This document shows, in pieces, positions 45,757 through 55,090 of a stretch of 64,000 nt of DNA (positions within the stretch are counted from its first letter, which is position 1; every line of letters starts with the position of its first letter). A model generated the notes under the pieces. It was not told the DNA's origin. It saw only the letters and a program-made list of their open reading frames with translations, and ran no database searches. Both the position numbers and the translations under genes were made by a program. Source of the DNA: Emergomyces orientalis (Eukaryota > Ascomycota > Eurotiomycetes > Onygenales > Ajellomycetaceae); assembly GCA_002110485.1 (NCBI GenBank), contig MOWL01000068.1, forward strand, positions 62,001 through 126,000. Direction: 5' to 3'.

Positions 45757-46880
45757 CATGTTTATCTGTCAGTGTGCTGATGAACTTGCTGAGATAGTTC
45801 ACATATTCATGATGAATCTCTGCTGTTGAGATGAAGATTCTGCAGCATCTAAAATTCAGACAATTCTGCTGTAGCAGCTGTGAGTTCACTCTTTGCCAGT
45901 TGCATCTCTCTCTCAATCTGACAGGCACATTGATAGCAAGTCTGATAATCACTGATAGATAATCTGATGCCATGTCTATCTCATGTGTCACTCAGCATTC
46001 TAACACCCCTTCATTCAGGTTTTCTGACACAAAAATCAGGTTCAGAGTTGTTCCAGTACTATCACGGTTCTGCTGCATGTGATCGCACCCTGTGGTGTTA
46101 TCAGTTATAAGTTGAGAGCATTCATCTGTGCTATAAGCTTTCATGTCAGTTCAAAATCATGCCTCACACGCTCCCCTCTCCAGCTTGAGTGATGTACATT
46201 GAAGTCTCCTAGCATCATCATCTCTGCTTGTTGCACAGGTGTCTCATGATTACATGCTTGTGTACTTGTCTCCTGGTTCTGCATCTGTAGCAACGCCTCT
46301 GCCTCTTCCATCATCATCTGTAGTTGCAGAATGGGGGAGTCCTCGGGCACCATTGTGTAGCTGCCTGGCGGGGTGGCATAGACATTGAGTATTAGCACCG
46401 GGCCCTTTGCTGTGATGATAGTTAACAGTATCATGTATCTTGTTACTGCTCTAACCTCCCATGTCTCTGCTGCCAGTCTTTTGTTGATGAGAAACCCCAC
46501 TCTAGCCTCCTTATTTTGCATGCCTGCCTGCTAAAAACCACAGTTGATTGAACATGTTGTGCCACTGCCAGCTCTCTCATGCATCCATGGCTCTTGTAGC
46601 ACAATAATATTGTAGTTTAATGCTGTTTCAGGCTTGGCCAGTAACACATTCATCACTTTACTTGAGTTGTGCACATTGTATTACAGTATTTGAAGTTGTT
46701 CACTCATTGTTCACCTGTATTCTGATCCTGCATGTCAATCAACTGTGTGAAGTGTATATACTCATTTAAAGAGTTTTTCTGTTGTGCACCTGCTCTGAAC
46801 ATATCAGTGAGTCTTCTCACTCTTCACTGACTACTCTGTGTTTTCTTGTCTGTGATTCTGTCATGTTTTCTGGGTGTGAT
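45757..46880 (-). mobile_element. LINE B fragment B1: end of ORF1 plus endonuclease part of ORF2
   Basis: Minus-strand frames match the larger B2 copy. ORF2 begins near 46,706 (MSEQLQIL, TAA, YNVHNSSKVMNVLLAKPETA) and continues with the endonuclease section open at 46,521-46,141 (RVGFLINKRLAAETWEVRAV, NVYATPPGSYTMVP, MMLGDFNVHHSSWRGERVRH). It ends with TGA where B2 has Trp. CpG is almost absent. The left end abuts the tail of A2 in opposite orientation; the right end joins LINE A3 within ORF1-derived sequence. Confidence 0.75.
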
Positions 46881-48665
46881 TCAATATTCATTTGACCATT
46901 ATGAATTTCATTCTTTTGAATTCTTTTTAAAGCTGCTTGACTATCTGAAAAAATCCATGCTTCTTTCATATCTTTTCTTTTTGAAGCTTTTATTTCTATC
47001 AGTTTAAAAGCTTTCATTATAGCATATAATTCAGCATCAAATACTTCACATTCATTTCCAATATTCCATGAATCTGATGTATATTTGTAATTATCTTCTG
47101 TAAATGTATGCTATTCCAGCTTCTAGGCCTTTATTTTCATTCATTGAACCATCTGAATAGATTAGAATTGACTTTTTAAAATCAATTTTCTCTATTATTC
47201 TTTTATGATTCTCAGCTTCTTCTGGTTTTGATAATGAGCTTATTTCAATTGAAATCATTGAGCCTAGTTTTTCTTTCCATGAATATAGCTTTTCATGTTC
47301 AATTTTTTCAATATTTAATGAGGAGAAATCATCTTTGATCATTGAGCATACTCTATATAGTTGAGAAGGAATTTTTTTTCTGTTTCTCTCATTTTCTTGA
47401 TTTTCTTGACTTTCATTCCAATCTAGATATTTATTCCAATCTAAGTCATTTCCAGATTGAATTGGAGGATAAGATGTAGATATTCTTTTTCTAATTGAAT
47501 GAATATCTGGCATTTTCATGATTCTCAGTGCATAATTCTTGCATATCTTCTCAAATCTTATTTCAGGAGGTGATATAGAAGCTTCTATTCCATAGCTCTA
47601 CATGGAGAGGTTTTGAAAGCTCCCAGAATTCTTCTTAAAGCTGTATTCTGCAATTTTTGAAACTTATCTATGAAGTGTTTCTGGTTCTTCCACCATATCT
47701 GAACACCATAATCAGAAATAGATGCTATACATGCAATGTATAGCTGTCTCATAGCTTGAAATGATAAACCCCTTTCAGTATTAGAAAGTTGTATTATACT
47801 ATTTAAAACTCTTTCAGCTTGAGCCATTCTTTTTTGAATATGAGATTTAAAATTGAGTTTTGAATTCAGTCAGATTCCTAGTCATCTTACAACTGATTTA
47901 GGCTTTATTTCTTGATTTAATAGATTTAAGCTTATTTCCTTTTCAAATCTTTTTGTAAAAAAGTGAATTAATTCAGTTTTTTTCATATCAAATTGAATTA
48001 GATTTAAATCTTCTCTATTAAATATCTCTTGCGCAGCTTTTTCAATATTTTCACAATTTTCATTTATTGTTCTTGAGCTGAAAATCAGATCTATATCATC
48101 AACATAGCTAGGAGATCTCACTATCTCCATTTCTCTATCTTTGAATAGATTTTTTGTATATATAGCAAATAGAATTGGTGAGACTGGAGACCCCTGAGGA
48201 ACTCCTATTTCAATTTCAGTAATATCTTGCTTTAATGAGTCAAAAAGTAGTTGAATATATCTTTTTGACATAAAACATATAACCCACTTTATTAATGCTT
48301 TTGGTAGTTTCATCTCTTGAAGAATAATTATTAGCTTATTCTTTGAAACATGATCAAAAGCACCTTTTATATCAATAAAAGCAGCTGTTGTAACTAAGCC
48401 TTCATTTTTTGCCATTTGAATATCATGAATTATTGATAAAACTGTATCTATTGCAGAATTCTGTTTTCTGCCACCCATTTGATCATTATATAATAAATCA
48501 GTGATTGAGCCTAGATATGATAATCTTGTTGCTATTATTTTTTCAAGAATTTTTCCCAAGCAATTCAAAAGTGATATAATTCTATAAGACTTTGACATAG
48601 TAGCTTTTCTATTTGGTTTTGCAAGAACTATACCAGTTGCTTGTCTCTAGCATTCAGAATGATAC
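46880..48665 (-). mobile_element. LINE A fragment A3: RT-RNase H section
   Basis: Frames at 48,598-47,882, 47,827-47,585, 47,519-47,091 and 47,017-46,880 match A2 almost residue for residue (an 80-residue stretch at 47,827-47,585 differs only at its very end). It lacks ORF1 and the endonuclease on one side and the end of RNase H on the other. Stops include TAG for Trp before RQATGIV and two TGA codons for Trp in the R(W)LGI(W)LDSKL region. The A-run that is one base short in A2 is complete here (48,174-48,179). The gypsy LTR begins at 48,666, inside its RT. Confidence 0.82.
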
Positions 48666-49013
48666 TGAAGTGGAATAAGGGGTTGTGCGCTTTTGGCGGC
48701 ACGTGGGCAGGAGCAGCGGAATTGTAAGGAGGTTGGTAAGTTCGCCGTGTATACAATATTCTATTCAACGAGCTATCCAAATAGCAATACAAAAGAACAC
48801 GTAGGAGATTCAAATATAGAAGAAGAACAAGCAATCAATCACATATCAAATCACACAATCAAAAAGGAGCAATCTCACTGCTCTGCGTACAATCAATCTT
48901 CGCCGAATCCACACGTGTGTCAAAGGATAATGGGAATATGAGGCAGCCATGCCAAACAAATATATGAGGCGGTCTCGGCGAAAAGTAATACCACGCCGAG
49001 ATTCCCCACCACA
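48666..49013 (-). repeat. 3' LTR of the gypsy element (left copy)
   Basis: 348 bp, TG...CA ends in minus orientation. It differs from the other LTR at about 15 scattered positions plus one 4-mismatch patch; at 14 of the 15 this copy holds C or G where the right copy has T or A. Confidence 0.93.
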
Positions 49014-49027
49014 CATCTCCCCCCCCT
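49014..49027 (-). other. Polypurine tract
   Basis: On the minus strand AGGGGGGGGAGATG lies immediately before the 3' LTR start, the expected place for plus-strand DNA priming. It fixes the element's orientation. Confidence 0.85.
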
Positions 49028-49279
49028 ATAGCTTGCCGACCCGGCAAGTAAGAATGCGATCCGAATGAATGAAAATAAGGAATTGCAGGAAAGAATCAAT
49101 CAAGAATCAAGAAAATGAAAGACAATCAATAAAAGAATATAGAAAAGAGAAAGAAAAAGTGAACAGCAGAGAAAAGAAAGACAAGCAAGAACAAGAGAAA
49201 ACAGGGAAACAAGTAAGCAGAATGTGATCAACACAGCGACAGTGGCAAGATGCGGCAAATTGGCAACAGCGCGATCGTG

Positions 49280-49330
49280 ATTGGTCAATCTTTTGACGGC
49301 CCGGGGCCGGGAAAACATGATTGGCTGATG
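49280..49330. repeat. GC-rich palindrome module, copy 1
   Basis: An inverted repeat centred on CGGCCCGGGGCCG with TTTT/AAAA ends, flanked by ATTGGTCAAT and GATTGGCTGA. It lies between the accessory ORF and the 3' LTR and matches 54,581-54,631. Confidence 0.75.
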
Positions 49331-49337
49331 GCTGCGG

Positions 49338-50677
49338 CTATTCGGCGGGCGCATTCTCGCGGCCATGCACCGGAATCTGCATAGCCTCGCCCTCGGCGAC
49401 AGCGCGATCTCCCTCAATTGAGGCGAGGGGGATGTTCCTCTTCAGACAATAGAAACAGCTACGTTCTCCAAATAATTCCTCCTCTGTAGCCATCATGATC
49501 TCGAAACACCGGATCCCTTCGGTGACCGCTCTCTTGCGCCACTCCTCAATGTATTCTTGCGGCGAACTGCCCTTGCCGTTGAAGAGAATATCTTCTTTGC
49601 ATCTCTAAGCTGCGCTTTCACATCCACAGGGACATAGGGAGAACACCGGCATCCTCTGTTCACTGTTGTATGCTGCTTGTCAGTTGCCTCTACCAAAGCA
49701 GGGCTATCTTGATCAACCCCCATATTCTCAAATTCCGCAACTTGGTCAGGGCTGAGAAGTTCAGCAAGATGGGTGTCTGACAAGGCTGCAGACAGGCTGC
49801 TGACGTCCGAAAGCAAGGATTGGCTGGAGACGCGGCGAGAAGTACGCACAGGAGGACTATGTATAGAACCTTGAGGAGATCCAAGCGAGGGTGCACTGGG
49901 GCGTATCACGTTCAACACACGGGGAGAAGGTAGAGGAGACTGGCCAGTCATATGTTGATCGGGAGGGGATAGGACACGTTCTTGAGGCTGGGGTGAAGCA
50001 ACTGTCATAGAATCTTCAGTGAGAATTCCGCCAGGACCAAAGATAAGACCTGCAGCTTGAAGATTTCCTTGTGTGATCTCTTGGCCAATAAAATTGGAAT
50101 CGGCCGCTGCTTCGATATCTGCCAACATGATCGTCTTATATCGCTTAACTCCTCGTCGAGGTGGCTGAGTGATGCGAGCCCACATTGCTTGATTGATCCG
50201 GCCGATTGCAGAAGCATATTCGTGATGTAGGGCCAGGGTTTGACAGGCGCGTTGCATCCGCTCTGAAGTCATGATATGCCAGAACGAATCCACGCGAACT
50301 TTTCCCCACATCCTGGTGCATGTAGTATATGCTATGGCGCAGCGATCGCGCCGTTCAGCTACCTGAGCAGCAACTCGTTGAAGCTCCGCCGTCTGGTTAT
50401 CAAATGCTTGCTGGGCCACCACCTGGCGCCAGGATCCATCATTTCTTATCCACTCATAGAATGCGGCAACCTCATCTTGAGCCGCCTCATGGCGCCCCAT
50501 GAGTAGATTACCGATCTCACATTGTGCTTGGTAGCGAACCTGCGGATTCTGACCCAGAGAATTGACATAAGCTTGCAGCTCCATCGCCGTATGAAAAACA
50601 TGGTTATCATATGTCACAAGAGCGAGCTGGCTCGCTGGTCTCGGTACCAGAGTGTGTTGGCTAGAGGGGTTCGACAT
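49338..50677 (-). CDS. Accessory ORF of the gypsy element, function unknown (394 aa plus shifted extension)
   Basis: The open frame 50,677-49,493 starts MSNPSSQHTLVPRPASQL. Residues about 20-205 look helical (HTAMELQAYVNSLGQNPQVR, TSERMQRACQTLALHHEYAS, INQAMWARITQPPRRGVKRY). Residues about 225-325 are Ser/Pro-rich with SP motifs. Then GCRCSPYVPVDVKAQLRDAK follows. From about 49,590 an overlapping frame reads more like protein (SSPQEYIEEWRKRAVTEGIR, then FGERSCFYCLKRNIP with a C-x2-C) and ends at TAG 49,338, suggesting a one-base loss. There is no signal peptide or membrane segment, so it is not an envelope gene. It sits downstream of integrase, keeps CpG and is uninterrupted for almost 1.2 kb. 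I recognise no domain. Confidence 0.7.
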
Positions 50678-51097
50678 CTTTGTAATGAAATAAGGAAATA
50701 TAGGGAAAAATCAATGAATTAAAAATAGAAAAAGAGACTTGAATGCCAATTTGAAAAAGAAAAATGATTATCTGGGCAGAGCAGGTCAATAATATAATAC
50801 TTCCTCAAGGTGAATTTTGGAAGATAATGTGAAAAGCAGTCAACATGCAGCGAGGGTGACAGCAGTTCATAAAATTCACTGCCAGCTTCAATCTGACCCA
50901 GAGAATTGAATATCAAAGAGAAAGTAAACAAAACAAAGAAAAGACAATATCAAGAGATTAAAATTAGAAGGAACTGATATGATGCATGAAAAACATGCAA
51001 GAAAGAAGCAGAATCATGAAAAATAGAGACTAAGAAAACAGCAACTTGAATGAAGAAAACAACAACAAGGAAATCATTATACAAAGAAAAACAGCAG
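50678..51097. other. AT-rich spacer between accessory ORF and pol
   Basis: About 420 bp, AT-rich and CpG-poor, no open frame of note. It may hold the promoter or splice acceptor for the accessory ORF; a minus-strand AG lies close to its start but this cannot be decided from sequence alone. Confidence 0.4.
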
Positions 51098-53557
51098 TCA
51101 GATAATGACTGCAAACTCCTTACCATGAGGGATCCATGACTGCAAGTCATCCTGACCCCCCCTCAAAGAATTCTTCTTATCAGTATCTTGCATATCCACC
51201 TCTTCCTCTTCAATATCATTTGCTTCATTGATATTATTCTCTGCAACCGGCATTTGATTGTCTCGGAGATAGAACCTTTTTAACCTATTACCTGCAGTAG
51301 TATTTCGAAACGGCGAACCATCCAGCTCTTCCAGATGATAGGTCCCTTTCTCATGGTTTGCTTCTCGGATTCGATACGGGCCCAGCCATCGGAAGTTGAG
51401 CTTGGCAGAATAGGACGTTTCTAGCTTGGTATCATGCAAAAGCACCAAATCACTTATCTGCAATGGTTCTCGGACTAATTGCTTAGTTTCATCAAATAGA
51501 TCTCGGTTCTTCTCTCTCGCACGGCGCAGGTGATGAGCGGCCTCCTCCAGATCTTCATCTCTCTTTTCCAATTGTCGAATACGCATATATATCAAATCAG
51601 CACGGGATTGCACTGTCTGCCAGGGAAGTGTTTGCCAAGTTGGAACGTCAAGCTCTATTGGAAGGATAGCATCGTAGCCATATTGCAGGCGGAACGGGGT
51701 TTCACCAGTAGATTGCCGAATGGTGACGCGATCTGCCCATAGCGCAGAATGGAAATGATTAACCCAGCTTCTTCCATCTGCAGCTAGCTTTGAAAGCGCA
51801 TCGGATATCGGGCGGTGACCGCGTTCGACCATGCCATTAGCCTTCGCATTGTATGGTGAGATGGTTATTTGATTAACACGATATTTGGCGGTGAGAATCT
51901 TAGTCCATTTTTGATTCTCCGGCCCGCCATCACACACTAATTCCCGAAAGCAGCCGTGTCGGCAAATGATATTCTCATAGATGAATTGCGCCACGTTCTC
52001 AGCTGTTCCACGAGCGAGAGGGCGGCCTTCCACCCAGCCAGTGAGATCATTCCGAGCAATAACAGCACATCGCTTGCCTCGGTTCTTCGGAAACTTGACA
52101 ACATCGATACACCACTTGTCCCATAGATAATTGCGGCTTGTTGGATATAGTGGTTCTTCCAAGCGAGCGCCATCCCTCAGCTGGCACACTGTGCAGCTTT
52201 TGCAATAATTCTTGACGGCTTTCCAGATACCTTCCCACCAATATCGCTGCGTGATCTTGTGGTTTGTGGCCTCGCGGCCCTTATGACCAGATTCATCATG
52301 CATCCGAGCAACGATATCCTTTTGCTCAGATGAGTTATCAACCACGCGTCTCAGAGGAATTCCCTTGCCTGATCGTCGGAATAGATGTTGACCTTGGACG
52401 ATATATCGAAGTGCATGCTTGCGCCATTTAGAAAAGACGGAACGTGGTATATCATCCGGCCGCTTCATGGTGGTGAGAAACCTCGCAATTGATTCGCTGC
52501 GATCAGAATAATCAGGCGAAAGAACACGCACACCCGATGACTCGGAAGCATCCACGCCGCTGACATCGAAATCAGGAACCGTCAAAGATGCAACACTAAT
52601 ATAGTTGAGTTCTGCATCTATGAAATCATCGATATCTTGATCCTCAGGAACCTCACCCTCAGCAGGAGGTCGACGAGATAGCCCATCTGCAGCAGTATGC
52701 TTCCGACCAGGCACATGTCGAACTTCGAAATCAAACATCCGAATCCAGGCAAGCCAGCCAGTAACGAGAGCACCAGGCAGGTCAGTGGCAGATCGATTGA
52801 GCTGTGCCACTAGAGTCTTCGCGTCGGTTTCCAGAATAAAGTGAACGCCATACAGGTAATAACGGCATTTCTTTAGCATCTTGAGCACAGCGCGGCATTC
52901 TCGCTTTCCTGCATCATATTTTGCTTCGGCGGGGCTCCAGATTCCGCTCTCATATCGGCAAGGGTGTAGCTTTCCATTCAATTTATCCCGTTGGCTGAGC
53001 GTTCCACCCCATCCTTCAAGACAGGCATCCGTGGCCATCACGATATCACCGGCATCTTCAGAATAATCAATGCAGCAAAGTGCAGGGGCAGTTGTCAGGG
53101 CATTCTTCAAAATTGCCATTGCATTCACTTGTTCAAGACCCCAGGTAAAAGGAATGTTCTTCTTGAATAGAATATAGATAGGTATAGAAATGATAGCGAA
53201 ATTCGGAATCCATATTCCATAGTAAACGCAAACACCTAAGAAAGCTCGGGCACCCGTGACATCTGTCGGATCCGGCCACTCAACGATTTTGACGATTTTC
53301 GCAGCTTCGGGGCGCCTGCCGTCAGCATCCACAACATATCCGACTAGAACCATACCGGAGCAGGCGAATTCTGACTTTCCAACCTGGATACACGTGTCCG
53401 CGAGTTCTATGCTGATGAGGGTGACATCTAAGTTTTGCAGATGCTTCAGAACAAATTTCTGAATATCTGACATCACTTCTTCATCATTGTAACGCGTCCG
53501 CGGGCCTTTCACATCAATATCATCCATAAAATTGTCTGCTTGATGCGGTATGTTCAA
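51098..53557 (-). CDS. Gypsy Pol: RT C-terminal part, RNase H and integrase, open 819 aa
   Basis: The frame opens just before the RT active-site region (NFMDDIDVKGPRTRYNDEEV; first in-frame ATG 53,557) and continues with thumb (VGYVVDADGRRPEAAKIVKI, ARAFLGVCVYYGIW). RNase H follows (IVMATDACLEGWGGTLSQRD, KRECRAVLKMLKKCRYYLYG, ETDAKTLVAQLN, VPGRKHTAADGLSRR), then the integrase zinc finger (HDESGHKGREATNHK ... CKSCTVC) and the catalytic core with D in DKWCIDVVKF, D in LVCDGGPENQ and E in NGMVERGHRP. The C-terminus has the LNFRWLGPYRIREA motif and an acidic tail. RNase H and integrase acids are intact. The upstream RT fingers and palm are broken, so this copy cannot encode full Pol. Confidence 0.93.
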   Translation of the reverse strand: MNIPHQADNFMDDIDVKGPRTRYNDEEVMSDIQKFVLKHLQNLDVTLISIELADTCIQVGKSEFACSGMVLVGYVVDADGRRPEAAKIVKIVEWPDPTDVTGARAFLGVCVYYGIWIPNFAIISIPIYILFKKNIPFTWGLEQVNAMAILKNALTTAPALCCIDYSEDAGDIVMATDACLEGWGGTLSQRDKLNGKLHPCRYESGIWSPAEAKYDAGKRECRAVLKMLKKCRYYLYGVHFILETDAKTLVAQLNRSATDLPGALVTGWLAWIRMFDFEVRHVPGRKHTAADGLSRRPPAEGEVPEDQDIDDFIDAELNYISVASLTVPDFDVSGVDASESSGVRVLSPDYSDRSESIARFLTTMKRPDDIPRSVFSKWRKHALRYIVQGQHLFRRSGKGIPLRRVVDNSSEQKDIVARMHDESGHKGREATNHKITQRYWWEGIWKAVKNYCKSCTVCQLRDGARLEEPLYPTSRNYLWDKWCIDVVKFPKNRGKRCAVIARNDLTGWVEGRPLARGTAENVAQFIYENIICRHGCFRELVCDGGPENQKWTKILTAKYRVNQITISPYNAKANGMVERGHRPISDALSKLAADGRSWVNHFHSALWADRVTIRQSTGETPFRLQYGYDAILPIELDVPTWQTLPWQTVQSRADLIYMRIRQLEKRDEDLEEAAHHLRRAREKNRDLFDETKQLVREPLQISDLVLLHDTKLETSYSAKLNFRWLGPYRIREANHEKGTYHLEELDGSPFRNTTAGNRLKRFYLRDNQMPVAENNINEANDIEEEEVDMQDTDKKNSLRGGQDDLQSWIPHGKEFAVII

Positions 53558-54553
53558 TCAAAGAATGCATGCCATGATTCAGCAGAACTGTGCAATAGAA
53601 TTCATCACACCTTGTGGCAGTGCTGTCTGACAAAGCAATCTGATTAAGATAAGAAAAGCTGTCATATCTCAGCTGTCTTCATGTAAAGAAACTTAATCAT
53701 ATTCAGAAAAGAAATCCATCATGCTCATTATCTTCATTTCTGTGAAATCCTCAGCAAACGCGTCCACACTAGATGGAATATATGCATTGTGAATAGTGAC
53801 AGCATTCATGTCCATGCATGTGTTGACAATGTGATATTTCTCAGCTTCTTTCTTCTTGACAAGGAATCACTTATTTCAATACAGATCATGACAATGTTTA
53901 TAAACTTCAGAATCAACGCGTTCGTGAAGCATATTGATGATTGTAGAGACAAGCTTTCAAGGAATAGAAAATTCTGCTGCTTGTCATGCTTTATGCAAAG
54001 CAACATGAATCTTGACAGATGAAGAGACTTCTTTTGCAAGTGTTCTGCAATTCTTAAAACTTCATGTGAGAGCTTTTTCTCTTCTAAGCAGAATCTCAAT
54101 CAAAAGTTCATGTTTCTGTGAGATGAGCATCAATCTGATTCACAGATTCTTGATTCTTTTCTCTGTGAGTCGTGAACCTCGCGGGCAATCAGAGAAACAG
54201 AATGTAATGAAATGATTATAGAGTGAAGACAGATTCTGCTCCAGAATCACATTATCTTTGAATCATTGTTGATGAATTTCTCTCCACTTATCTGTTTCAC
54301 CAGGAATCCCACCACCTGTAGTTGGCACATTGAGAGGTTGAATCTTATCGGCTTTTCACTTGTATAATGTTGCAATGGTTGGACCGTGCGATCAAGGAGA
54401 AGATCATGAAAAAGCATATAAAGACAAATCATGAAGCTGCACATCATGAACACAGCATGATTCAGATATTGAATAATTAGAAAAAGAAAAAGATGAATGT
54501 GTAGACAGATAAAATTGTTAATATAGAATGATGAGAAAAAACCTGTGAGATTC
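53558..54553 (-). pseudogene. Decayed reverse transcriptase N-terminal/palm region
   Basis: On the minus strand, just upstream of the open pol frame, LTALPQGVMNSIAQFC can be read, followed by TGA, IMACIL and TGA before LNIPHQADNF. This is the RT LPQG motif region with two stops, at least one of which fits an Arg CGA to TGA change. The rest is AT-rich and broken. Confidence 0.7.
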
Positions 54554-55090
54554 TCAGATGTTTTGAAGCAGTGTTCTCTGATTGACTGAATCTTTTGGCG
54601 GCCCGGGGCTGCCAAAAGTCTGATTGGCTGACACACCCACACCACTTTCAAAACATGACAGAATATTTGCCCCGCTATCCACATCACAATTGCTGAGAGA
54701 ATAATCAAGAAAAGACATCTGATTCTTCTCATTCTTCAGATCAAAAACATGAACAAGAACACTGTCTTTGTTATCTGTAGTTCTTGTCAAACGCGTCATG
54801 TTTTCATATGGTCGGCCGAGAATGCAATCATGAGAACTGTGTTCCATGATAAAAAATGTCTGAGACATCATAACAGATTCAAGGTGAACAGAAACATTCT
54901 TGCAGATTCCAATGACACCACTCTGCTGACCCCCAGCTTCAAGAATAGGTTTGACAGCATCTCTTTGAATGATGAGACTGAGATCTAATGCAGTTCTTTC
55001 AACAAGACAGTTAATTTTCACATCTTCATCAAATATTGCCTCAGTTTCCCTCTTTTCAATTCTGACAGTGAACTTGATGTGTTCAACCAA
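54554..55090 (-). CDS. Gypsy aspartic protease region
   Basis: The frame encodes a retropepsin-like domain: AIFDEDVKINCLVERTALDL stands at the usual D-x-G-S-x-I-N active-site strand but reads D-E-D-V-K-I-N, so the Gly is lost. GQQSGVIGICKNVSVHL and the flap-to-end motif EHSSHDCILGRPYENM follow. The degraded active site implies an inactive protease. The C-terminal residues about 155-165 overlap the palindrome module at 54,581-54,631. Confidence 0.7.
   Translation of the reverse strand: MVEHIKFTVRIEKRETEAIFDEDVKINCLVERTALDLSLIIQRDAVKPILEAGGQQSGVIGICKNVSVHLESVMMSQTFFIMEHSSHDCILGRPYENMTRLTRTTDNKDSVLVHVFDLKNEKNQMSFLDYSLSNCDVDSGANILSCFESGVGVSANQTFGSPGPPKDSVNQRTLLQNI
54581..54631. repeat. GC-rich palindrome module, copy 2
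   Basis: TCTTTTGGCGGCCCGGGGCT followed by GCCAAAA is an inverted repeat with TTTTGGC/GCCAAAA arms, flanked by GATTGACTGA and GATTGGCTGA. It matches 49,280-49,330. Confidence 0.75.

Noticed and set aside
49338..50677. Envelope gene of an errantivirus-like element
   Set aside because: There is no signal peptide, membrane anchor, furin site or glycosylation-rich ectodomain; position alone is not enough.
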